14,656 nucleotides of DNA from Thermoplasmatales archaeon JdFR-43. GTDB taxonomy: Archaea; Thermoplasmatota; E2; UBA202; JdFR-43. Positions within the stretch are counted from its first letter, which is position 1. Every line of letters begins with the position of its first letter. The DNA lies in the NCBI GenBank assembly GCA_002011355.1, contig MTNE01000153.1, forward strand, positions 1 through 14,656, in the 5' to 3' direction. The translations under genes and the position numbers were made by a program. A model generated the notes under the pieces. That model ran no database searches and was not told where the DNA came from. It saw only the letters and a list, made by a program, of their open reading frames with translations. Below, piece by piece: positions 7,278-14,386 of the stretch.

Positions 7278-8542
7278 TTTGCTCCTTTTACATGCCAGTG
7301 ACATCCCGCATCAACGATGCCTAACCACAGCCATATGTTGGGCACCGCAAAGGAAGCTTTGCCCATGAAAAAGCTATGGAGGACATTAACGTACAAAGCT
7401 AATAAGCCGATTTTTACTAGATAACGCACTTGCTCGGGTAGTTTCCTCGCGTTATACGCTTGTCTCAATGCAGTAAATAATACCGCTCCAAAGAGCAAAA
7501 CCCCGGCCAAACCGGTTTCCGCAAGCAGCCGGCCAAGAAGAGAATTCAAACTCGGTAGATCTGCCCATTTAGTTTGGATAATCACCGTATGCATCTCTTC
7601 TGGGATCATTTCGCTGAGGTGCAAGGTACTCGAGCCTAACCCGTAACCCAGGGTGTTGTAAGAACTAAAAAGATTGATAAATGGGCCAATTGCGCTGTAT
7701 AAACGATCCGCAGCGGAAACAGTCAACTCTCTTTGAAACAGAAGATATTTGATGTGCCTTACCAAATAGTTGTGCGGGATTGCTACTTGCGAAAATAGAA
7801 AGGCACCAAATATAATTATAAATGTCCACTTGAGCCAGCCTTTTAATTTATTTCGCATAAGTATTATTAACCCTACAACGAGCATGAGCGCGCTTATCGC
7901 CCCGGCCAGACTGAAGGTCAAAACAAGGAGAAGGGATGCGGCGACGAAGAAAACGAAGCCTGCCCATTTGAGCGGAGTCCCCAAGAGCAACCAACTTGCG
8001 AACGGCATAACTATCCCCGTCAAAAAATGAGCAAAGCGGGAGGGCTCAAGTGACAAGCCACTTACCCTCCGGTGAAAAACCCGTAGCCCCAGGGCCTGTC
8101 TGAGTTCATAAGCCCAAGAGTTTCCGTTCCATTCCCCGAACGCCACCACACATACCGTCAAGAAGCCCAACGCCAGTCCTATTAAGAATAGCCAATATGT
8201 ACGCTTATCGAGGTTCCGTACCACTGCGTACACAGAAATCCCTAGTAGCAAAGAAATCACTTGCTTTACCCACGCAAAGACCCGAAGGTCAACGCCCGCC
8301 GAGGTATGATGAAGATCCAACAGTAAAGCCACTAGGGAATGGATCAGGACGTAAAGCGTAAAAATCCAGGTAGCTGTCAAGATAGGGGAGATCCGTATCT
8401 TCCGCCCCAAGAAAGGAGCACCCAAAAACGCGATCACGCTCGCAAGCGGAATGACCTTGGCTTTTACCGGCAGCGCAATGGATCCAACGGGGAGGGCAAA
8501 CGCCATGAGGAACAACAGGACTTCACTCACTTTTTCTCTCAT
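7274..8542 (-). CDS. O-antigen polymerase/ligase-like membrane protein (Wzy/WaaL type)
   Basis: Very hydrophobic protein of 422 residues with roughly ten to twelve predicted membrane segments. RVSGLSLEPSRFAHF (about 159-173) matches the R-x-S-G-x-x-x-E-P motif common in Wzy polymerases. The long soluble loop expected in the second half (about residues 265-330, containing YNTLGYGLGSS) fits the periplasmic catalytic loop of the O-antigen polymerase/ligase family. It would join exported repeat units into a polymer, or transfer the glycan to an acceptor. ATG 8542 is preferred and overlaps the end of the sulfatase gene by 20 bases. A TTG at 8560 would add six residues but has no properly spaced ribosome site. 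The stop overlaps the next GT4 start (ATGA). It is the only polymerase candidate for the two flippases. Polymerase and ligase cannot be separated by eye. Confidence 0.85.
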   Translation of the reverse strand: MREKVSEVLLFLMAFALPVGSIALPVKAKVIPLASVIAFLGAPFLGRKIRISPILTATWIFTLYVLIHSLVALLLDLHHTSAGVDLRVFAWVKQVISLLLGISVYAVVRNLDKRTYWLFLIGLALGFLTVCVVAFGEWNGNSWAYELRQALGLRVFHRRVSGLSLEPSRFAHFLTGIVMPFASWLLLGTPLKWAGFVFFVAASLLLVLTFSLAGAISALMLVVGLIILMRNKLKGWLKWTFIIIFGAFLFSQVAIPHNYLVRHIKYLLFQRELTVSAADRLYSAIGPFINLFSSYNTLGYGLGSSTLHLSEMIPEEMHTVIIQTKWADLPSLNSLLGRLLAETGLAGVLLFGAVLFTALRQAYNARKLPEQVRYLVKIGLLALYVNVLHSFFMGKASFAVPNIWLWLGIVDAGCHWHVKGAK

Positions 8543-9992
8543 CTTGTTCTCTCGCCACAACCTCGTCGAAGCCGGTTTCCTTTTTCAACTCCGTCGCTAA
8601 CGTAAGCAACTCTTCTACCACCCGCTCATCGGAGATCTTCACCGTCTCGTCCATAGACTCCTTTAAATCATAGGCCTCAAAATTTCCGTCATTACGGGTT
8701 ATTAGCTTGTGTAATTTATTGTCGATTAAAGCGAACATGGGTCCCGCATATGGCAAGTGTCTCCTATCGACATGGGGGTTCCGTCTTTTTATCCACCCCA
8801 ACCATCCTTTGGCGGATATTATTTGGGCCACTGCTACCTCGCGTCCGGCCTTCCCAAGTAGCGAGCGGGACCATAGGTCACCACGCATTCTGATACCGCT
8901 GAGTTCCATTATCGTAGCGTAGATGTCCGTGATTTGGGCCAAGATATGTCGGAATCCGCGGATGCCATATCCGTCGGGAAACCGAAATATAAGAGGTATC
9001 CAGAGCACCTCATTGTAAAGGGAGAACATGTGGTCCACTAAGCCCTTTTCTCCTAAGTGTTCGCCGTGATCCGCGGTTATGATCAGGACCGTGTCTCGAC
9101 GGAGATCTGTGTCCACGTACCACTCATAAATCTCTCGCAGCTTTGCGTCTAAAAACAGCAGTTCTTCATCATATAAATCCCTTAGTTTTTCAAGCAGTTC
9201 TTGGGAAAAAGGCCCGAATGCGTAATGCCGGAACTTATCCTGGGCTTCTCCGAGGTCTTCGGGATCCCCCTGGAAGAAAGTTCCGAAGTAAGGTGGAGGT
9301 GGATGGTATTCTGAATGCGCTTGCATTATATTTACAAAACCGAAAAATGGCTTTCCCTTTCTCCGAGCTTGAACCACCTGTTTTTTCAGCAGAACGATGG
9401 CCTTGTTCGTATGGGGAGTAGCATCGAAAATGGGCGACCTCCACCTTCTGGCCCTCGTCCAGGCTGCGTTTACGAGCTTGATGCCGGCCGGAACACTCAA
9501 ATCAGGGCGGGTAACCAACAACCGAAGCAAAGTGCGTACTTGCTCGGCGTCGTTCTTTCCCGCCAACTCGCGGCGCAACCGCTCAAACCCCTCTCCTGTT
9601 TCGGATAACAATTTTTTCGGTGTAGTTTCCTGGAAACTTTGGAATCCCCGACCGTAACCCGTCAATCTCGACACCATAGGATTACATGAGATGCCAAATG
9701 TGTAATAGCCAATAGCCGCAAGACGCGCGGCCAGGGTAGGCATACCTTTGCGTAATACCGGCTGAGTCTCATATGTCCTACACTGGGAGGGGAGCATACC
9801 CGTAAACAAAGAAGCGTGAGCAGGGGGAGTCCAACATGCGGTGGAGAAACAGCGTGTGAAGACAAGGGCTTCCGCCGCAATCTCCCGAAGATTGGGCATG
9901 GTATTGCGTGAATAGCCATATAATGGGATGTGTTTGGCACCAACGGTATCTAATACAAAGATCAGAAAATTCAGCTTGTCACCACTTCTCAA
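8523..9992 (-). CDS. Sulfatase/alkaline-phosphatase-superfamily hydrolase, Thr-type nucleophile
   Basis: Protein of 489 residues with the sulfatase fold signature. IFVLDTVGAKHIPLYGY (11-27) contains the first metal-binding Asp15. CWTPPAHASLFTG (53-65) aligns with the active-site motif of the family. ITADHGEHLGEKG (about 305-317) supplies Asp308/His309 of the second metal site, and His321 follows. At the position of the formylglycine-forming Cys/Ser of true sulfatases the sequence has Thr55 (aligned from the invariant LFTG). This is typical of LtaS-like and phosphonate/phosphodiester members, so classical sulfatase chemistry should not be assumed. No signal peptide or membrane segment is evident, so it is probably cytoplasmic. 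The start is taken as TTG 9992, with GGGAGG nine bases upstream; this TTG overlaps the TGA of the sulfotransferase. A longer frame to 10091 would overlap that gene by about 100 bases. Possible roles are sulfate or phosphate ester removal, or transfer to the glycan. Confidence 0.85.
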   Translation of the reverse strand: MRSGDKLNFLIFVLDTVGAKHIPLYGYSRNTMPNLREIAAEALVFTRCFSTACWTPPAHASLFTGMLPSQCRTYETQPVLRKGMPTLAARLAAIGYYTFGISCNPMVSRLTGYGRGFQSFQETTPKKLLSETGEGFERLRRELAGKNDAEQVRTLLRLLVTRPDLSVPAGIKLVNAAWTRARRWRSPIFDATPHTNKAIVLLKKQVVQARRKGKPFFGFVNIMQAHSEYHPPPPYFGTFFQGDPEDLGEAQDKFRHYAFGPFSQELLEKLRDLYDEELLFLDAKLREIYEWYVDTDLRRDTVLIITADHGEHLGEKGLVDHMFSLYNEVLWIPLIFRFPDGYGIRGFRHILAQITDIYATIMELSGIRMRGDLWSRSLLGKAGREVAVAQIISAKGWLGWIKRRNPHVDRRHLPYAGPMFALIDNKLHKLITRNDGNFEAYDLKESMDETVKISDERVVEELLTLATELKKETGFDEVVAREQDERKSE

Positions 9993-10936
9993 TTGTGCTC
10001 GCCTCCCAACGAAGATTTTAGCAACCAAAGAGCCGGCGACGTAAGACACATGACCGCTACCTTCTTCCACCAAGGCATCCTCAGCCGCCATTCCTCGTCG
10101 AGGCGAATCGTAATGGTACCGGAATCGAAACGCATTGGGTTTCCCGCGATTAGATGGTTAGGCGGAAGAAAAACCTTCAGGTTCTCAAAGAGCCCCGAAG
10201 GCGGACTGAAGCCCAGCCACTCCGCGATCTTGCCCAACGCCGTCTCTGGTTCTCGCGCGAGCTCCTCGTACCGCAAACGCATATATCGTCCCGGAGGAAG
10301 ACGCGACTTTAACAACCACGCCGCGATGTTGTGCGCAACCCAAAACGCCGAGGCCCTCAATAATCCCCTTCTTTCCATGTAAACTGTGTCCCAGTAAACG
10401 GCACGTTGGCGCTTCCGCCGCTGCCACGAGAATACGACGGCACACGGATGGCGCACCAGGTGCAACACGTACAACTCGATTTCGGGGATGCCGGCAAGCA
10501 CCAACCCGTGGGAGGCCTGCTTCGAAGAATCCACGAGAAATTGAGCACCGGTAACTTCACAAACCATATTAAAAAAGGACAGAAGTTTCTGTTGATACTC
10601 GCATTTTCTTCGGAAAAATGGTTGGGATGCAAGCCGGGGCCACAAAAGTTTCCACAGATAGCGCATGCGTTCCACTTCCTGCTTTAAAGAAATAATCTCC
10701 TGAATGGCTTTGTCACTCAACTCCCCAAAGGTCTTCACAAATACCGTAGACCATACGGGGCACTCCCTAACCGGTTTGCCACATCCACAAAGACGATTTT
10801 GCCCATAGCCTTTAGCCCATGCGGCATGAAACTCTCCCATGCAGAAAATGCGTGGATCCAAAAGCCCTATCAAACGTTCCAGTAAAGTACTACCACTGCG
10901 CCCTGAGCCCGCGATCAAGATCACCTTCATTTGCAA
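9989..10936 (-). CDS. PAPS-dependent sulfotransferase family protein
   Basis: Protein of 315 residues predicted to transfer sulfate from PAPS to a glycan hydroxyl. The N-terminal P-loop-like IAGSGRSGSTLLERL (8-22) is the 5'-phosphosulfate loop. CGCGKPVRECPVW (50-62) is a cysteine motif seen in many bacterial sulfotransferases and may bind zinc. VDSSK (135-139) and LVRHPCAVVFSW (160-171), with Arg162 and Ser170, form the 3'-phosphate-binding region. TTG 10936 is taken as start because AAAGGAG lies ten bases upstream. ATG 10930, two codons later, is possible but sits too far from that site. No sulfate-activation genes (PAPS synthesis) are present, so PAPS must come from elsewhere. It is the second gene of the minus module, and its stop is fused to the sulfatase-like gene's start. 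Confidence 0.9.
   Translation of the reverse strand: MQMKVILIAGSGRSGSTLLERLIGLLDPRIFCMGEFHAAWAKGYGQNRLCGCGKPVRECPVWSTVFVKTFGELSDKAIQEIISLKQEVERMRYLWKLLWPRLASQPFFRRKCEYQQKLLSFFNMVCEVTGAQFLVDSSKQASHGLVLAGIPEIELYVLHLVRHPCAVVFSWQRRKRQRAVYWDTVYMERRGLLRASAFWVAHNIAAWLLKSRLPPGRYMRLRYEELAREPETALGKIAEWLGFSPPSGLFENLKVFLPPNHLIAGNPMRFDSGTITIRLDEEWRLRMPWWKKVAVMCLTSPALWLLKSSLGGEHN
10002..10007 (-). promoter_or_regulatory. Shine-Dalgarno for the TTG start of the sulfatase-like gene
   Basis: GGGAGG on the minus strand, within the last codons of the sulfotransferase, lies nine bases before TTG 9992. Together with the TTGA start/stop overlap it argues for translational coupling and against the longer start at 10091. 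Confidence 0.6.
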
Positions 10937-11009
10937 TTAGAGCACGCTCCTTTGCCCCAAGCTTCAATTGACGGAATTCTAGCCCCAAGACCCCGCAAAG
11001 CAATCAATA

Positions 11010-12344
11010 TTATCCAAAAGCTGTAGGGACAAAGCCGAACTTATAGTACGCCCAAATCAGAAAGAAAGCATAACGCAATGTCATACTCACAACGTTCGCA
11101 ACCGCGCTTCCCGTTAGCCCCCAAATGGGAATAAACACCACGTTCAAAACCACATTGACCAGGATGCTGAGCACATTGCCCAATGCGGTTATGTGTTCGT
11201 GCCCTGTCATGTTTAAAAAAATGCCCACCGGTCCCGCTACCACACTCACCAGTTGCCCAATGCTCAGGATTACTAATATGGAGGCTCCCATCACGAACTC
11301 ATGGCCAAAAACTAAAAGCACGCTCCGTGGGAGCGCCATCATTACGACTGCAACCGGTAACGAGATAAACAAACCCAAACGAGCACTCTTAACTACCAAA
11401 GACCGCAGTTGTTTGGCCGCACCCTTGGCATACAATCCCGCTATAGCTGGTCCCAAAGGCATGTTAATGGCGAGAAGCCCCAGACTGATGAGCGAGGCAC
11501 CACGGAGGGCGATATCGAAAATCCCTGCGGCGTTAGGCCCAAGCATACTGCCTACCAATACGGTGGAAACGCGCTTGTTCAACATTCCCGCAATTCCGAC
11601 CAAAAGAAAAAACATCGCGCTCTTAAGCCATTCCCGGGGGTGAGAAATTTGAACGATTTCTTTATTTAACCCAGGTGGCAGGCGTTTTCGTACGAGGAAA
11701 ATCGTGAAAACGAGAGCCATCGCTCCTGCTGCAACCCGCAGTCCAACGGCCAAAATGCTTTTCATGGCAATTGTTTGGCTCGCAATGAGGATCGAAACCA
11801 AAAATAAAGCGGGAAAAACGAAAGTTTGAGGGATCTGGGCTTCCACCGCATACCCCAGGCCACGCAGAAGTCCCTGCAACAGAAGAAGATACACCAACAA
11901 GGGGACCAACAGCATCGCGATCCATAACACCGTTTGCATTTCCGGGAATAAATTCCCTCCGCAAAGCCGGACTACCGATGCAAAAATAGAAGCAGTTCCT
12001 ATGGAAGTCACGAAAGCCATATAGCTTGACCAGCGGATGATTCCCTTAAGGCGTTGCAGGTCATCTATAGCTTTGTATCGTGCCGCTTCACGCACAAGAA
12101 GTGTGTTCAATCCCATCACTGCCAGGATGGAGAGGACTTGGGTCCACGACACAGCATATGCGTACACCCCATATTCTTTCGCACCCAATACTCGCGCGAG
12201 GAGCAAACTTGTTCCCAGCACCAGGACAACATTGAAAAACTTGAGGACAAGAGAACCCGTGCTTTCCCTAATCATATAAACTTTGAGTTTCCCATGGGTT
12301 CTCTTGCCGAAGAGGATAGCGAAAAATTCTCTGACTGCGTTCAT
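11010..12344 (-). CDS. Wzx-type polysaccharide flippase (MOP superfamily), second copy
   Basis: Membrane protein of 444 residues, hydrophobic throughout, predicted to export lipid-linked glycan units. It is a paralogue of the flippase at 182-1522. They share LGAKEYGVY followed by YAVSW, MGLNTLL/LGLNTLL, IIRWS, LWIAM and VEAQIPQ at matching positions. ATG 12344 is chosen because the protein then begins at exactly the same distance from the shared HG pair as the other copy. AAAGGTGGGT before it is a moderate ribosome site. An in-frame GTG at 12380 would add 12 residues but has a badly spaced site. It is the first gene of the minus module, with a 73-base gap to the sulfotransferase. The similarity to the other copy is not confined to one block, and both frames look intact. 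Whether the two export the same or different glycans is unknown. Confidence 0.9.
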   Translation of the reverse strand: MNAVREFFAILFGKRTHGKLKVYMIRESTGSLVLKFFNVVLVLGTSLLLARVLGAKEYGVYAYAVSWTQVLSILAVMGLNTLLVREAARYKAIDDLQRLKGIIRWSSYMAFVTSIGTASIFASVVRLCGGNLFPEMQTVLWIAMLLVPLLVYLLLLQGLLRGLGYAVEAQIPQTFVFPALFLVSILIASQTIAMKSILAVGLRVAAGAMALVFTIFLVRKRLPPGLNKEIVQISHPREWLKSAMFFLLVGIAGMLNKRVSTVLVGSMLGPNAAGIFDIALRGASLISLGLLAINMPLGPAIAGLYAKGAAKQLRSLVVKSARLGLFISLPVAVVMMALPRSVLLVFGHEFVMGASILVILSIGQLVSVVAGPVGIFLNMTGHEHITALGNVLSILVNVVLNVVFIPIWGLTGSAVANVVSMTLRYAFFLIWAYYKFGFVPTAFG

Positions 12345-12430
12345 ACCCACCTTTATACCTCTATTCGCGTTTTTTAACACACTCCTGAGCCTCCGCTTAA
12401 GTTATTGCTGCAATTAAGATAGCCTACGTC

Positions 12431-13303
12431 AGTGGTGCAACTAATTCTATGTCACTGTTTACAGCGGGGGTACCTTGAGGGGAAGGAAGGACCCCATTTT
12501 TGGCGAGGGTGAGCCTGGGGTGCTTTCGCGGGAGAGGGTGCGGGAAGTGATGCCCGAGGAGTTCCAGGCCTTGCTTCTTCTGGAGTGAGGGCATTCGTCC
12601 AAGAGAACGGGGGACGCATGAACAGCGCCTACCGCCGCACACTGGAGACGCCCTTTAGCCAGGTACAGCTTCTGCGTCCCCTGCGATCGGCCAGGCCAGT
12701 TCAAGCCCTCCCTCTTCGCCTCTTGCGCCAGAAAGACCGTAGACCTCACCGCCCTGGTACTGGTACTTTATGCCGTGGGGGTCTCAGCACGGGTGGTGGG
12801 GGAGGTGATGGGCATCTCCCCGGACATCGCTATTCCCACAGCACCATGAGCCGGATCACGGAGCTTGTGTTGGAGAGGGTGGAGTCCTTCCGCACACGAC
12901 CCCTGAGGAAGCGGTACGCCATCGTGTACCTGGAATGTCTGTTTGCGAAGGTCCTACGGGAAGAGGGCATCCGAAAAGAGGCAGTGTATGTGGTGCTGGG
13001 AGGAGGAGCTGGACTCCTCTTCGTCTTCTTCCGCTATCCGAAGGCCCTGTGGACATACCTGCGGAGCACAAACCGACTGGAGCAGTCCATCCGGGAGCTA
13101 CACGGGGGCACGAAGATGTGGGATCACAAGTTCCCCAAGGCCGAGGCGATCGACAAGCTTTTTCTACCTCGAATGTGAGCGCCACAGGATCAAATGAGAA
13201 CGAAGGCTCAAGGAGTTTGCCGAAGTCCAAAAGAAGCTCAACCGGTTGTTCGAAGAAAGGTGCCCCACGCCACATCATGTGACACAGAATTCTCGACACT
13301 ACC
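12431..13303 (+). mobile_element. Degenerate IS256-family insertion sequence
   Basis: The outer ends form imperfect terminal inverted repeats. Bases 12431-12455 match the reverse complement of 13279-13303 at 17 of 25 positions, including AATTCT and TGTCAC blocks. The right end (GAATTCTCGACACTACC) looks like IS256-family termini. The inside carries a broken IS256-type transposase. At about 870 bases it is shorter than a complete IS256-family element (roughly 1.2-1.5 kb), so it has lost internal sequence. No 8-9 base target duplication is visible at these edges. It lies between the glycan cluster and the DPAGT1-like gene. Confidence 0.75.
12475..13280 (+). pseudogene. Broken IS256-family (Mutator-type) transposase
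   Basis: Pieces of one transposase are spread over alternating frames. REVMPEEFQALLLLE ends at a TGA (12586-12588). YRRTLETPFSQVQLLR follows in another frame. Then CVPCDRPGQFKPSLF and ALVLVLYAVGVSARVVGEV (about 12676-12840) return to the first frame. ITELVLERVESFRTRPL, YAIVYLECLFAKVLR and KEAVYVVLG (about 12850-13000) use the other frame again. The sequence then jumps directly to FRYPKALWTYLRSTNRLEQ, which normally lies some 150-200 residues later, so most of the catalytic middle is deleted. FAEVQKKLNRLFEER (about 13210-13260) closes the protein after an in-frame TGA (13195-13197). The order matches IS256 transposases throughout. With several frameshifts, two stops and an internal deletion, it cannot make an active enzyme. 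Confidence 0.8.
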
Positions 13304-13414
13304 CCGAGGTTTCATCCGGGGTGCCCTTGTTCTTTAGCCAGAGACCTTAGGTTCTCCTTGAAACGGACATTTTCGTTTGTCCATGCTGGCGAGGTCGGGT
13401 AAGGTGACCGTGGA

Positions 13415-14386
13415 ATGCTGGCTTTAGTGGCCGTGGTCGCGTTCGGGGCCACTTTCCTCGGTACTGTGCTCCTCGTGCCTAGGCTTAAACGGGCGGGGAT
13501 CGTGGGGCCCGACGTGCACAAGCCCGGAAAACCGGAGATCCCTGAAATGGGAGGCCTGGCCATCGTAACCGGATTCGGCGCTGGGGTGCTATTAGCTATC
13601 TCATTGGCCACTTTTTGGACCAGGTTTCCTTCCCTGGACGTAGTCGCGCTTCTCGCCGTTTTGTGTACCGTACTCCTTACCACGTTGTTAGGTGTCATTG
13701 ATGATCTTATCGGAATACGCCAGTGGGTGAAAGCTTTGCTTCCTGTCATCGCCGCATTCCCTCTGGTGGTGGTACGTGTCGGCGTTTCCACCATGCGCAT
13801 TCCCCTTATCGGTCGAATAGATTTCGGTCCATTTTACGCTCTCTTGCTCATTCCCTTTGGTATAACCGGAGCGGCGAATGCTGTGAACATGCTCGCGGGG
13901 TTCAATGGCCTGGAGGCAGGAATGGGCCTCGTAGCCCTGGGCTCTCTGGCGGCGATCGCCGCGGGCTTTGGGAAGCTCACGGCTTTGACCCTCCTCCTCG
14001 CCGGGATCGGGGCACTGCTCGGCATCATCTACTTCAATTGGTACCCGGCCAAGATTTTCATCGGGGATGTAGGCACGCTCTCCATCGGCGCAATCATCGC
14101 CGCGGCGGTGATCGTGGGGAACTTCGAGTGGGCGGGGGTCATTGTGATCTTCCCTTACGCCCTTGACTTTCTGATCAAAGCCGCCCACGGCTTTCCCTCA
14201 CGGGGCTGGTGGGGCGAGCTCCGGAAGGATGGGAAGCTCCAATGTCCCGATAGTGGCCCGGTGGGGCTGGCCCAATGGGTGCTCAAGGTCACTGGCGGGC
14301 TCCACGAGCGCACGCTGGTGCTGGTCCTCATCGGGTTCGAGGTCCTGTGCGGCCTCGCCGCTGTGCTCCTCTACCTCCTCCTCTGA
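13415..14386 (+). CDS. GlcNAc-1-phosphate transferase, DPAGT1/archaeal-type (GT4 polyprenyl-phosphate family)
   Basis: Integral membrane protein of 323 residues with about ten hydrophobic segments. It is predicted to transfer an N-acetylhexosamine 1-phosphate from UDP-sugar to a polyprenyl phosphate, the first step of a lipid-linked glycan. Motifs are HKPGKPEIPEMGG (35-47), GVIDDLIGI (93-101, with Asp96/Asp97), NAVNMLAGFNGLEAG (155-169), and NWYPAKIFIGD (208-218, with the catalytic-loop Asp218). The third and fourth resemble human DPAGT1 (NAINILAGINGLEAG; NWYPSRVFVGD) and archaeal homologues more than bacterial WecA or MraY. The ATG follows AAGGTGA at seven bases. Codons are strongly GC-rich, unlike the cluster to the left. 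It stands alone downstream of the broken insertion sequence, on the plus strand. It could start the repeat unit of this locus or serve a separate lipid-linked pathway such as protein glycosylation. Confidence 0.88.
   Translation: MLALVAVVAFGATFLGTVLLVPRLKRAGIVGPDVHKPGKPEIPEMGGLAIVTGFGAGVLLAISLATFWTRFPSLDVVALLAVLCTVLLTTLLGVIDDLIGIRQWVKALLPVIAAFPLVVVRVGVSTMRIPLIGRIDFGPFYALLLIPFGITGAANAVNMLAGFNGLEAGMGLVALGSLAAIAAGFGKLTALTLLLAGIGALLGIIYFNWYPAKIFIGDVGTLSIGAIIAAAVIVGNFEWAGVIVIFPYALDFLIKAAHGFPSRGWWGELRKDGKLQCPDSGPVGLAQWVLKVTGGLHERTLVLVLIGFEVLCGLAAVLLYLLL

Noticed and set aside
9993-10091. A longer start of the sulfatase-like gene
   Set aside because: It overlaps the sulfotransferase by about 100 bases and encodes sequence absent from the family's usual beginning; TTG 9992 is better supported.
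12345-12430. A promoter for the minus-strand module
   Set aside because: TTGCAC and TTAATT with 17 bases between them is the best pair, but each matches the consensus at only about half its positions.
12585-13178. A 197-residue open frame as an intact gene
   Set aside because: Its beginning and end match IS256 transposase but its middle is out of frame, and the neighbouring pieces lie in another frame. It is a fragment of a broken gene.
13301-13322. Hairpin ACCCCG/CGGGGT as a terminator
   Set aside because: It has a six-base stem, a ten-base loop and no T-run, and it partly consists of the insertion sequence end.
13312-14188. Long minus-strand open frames opposite the DPAGT1-like gene
   Set aside because: They are shadows of a GC-rich coding frame, with compositions (Pro/Arg/Thr-rich) and no domain features of real proteins.
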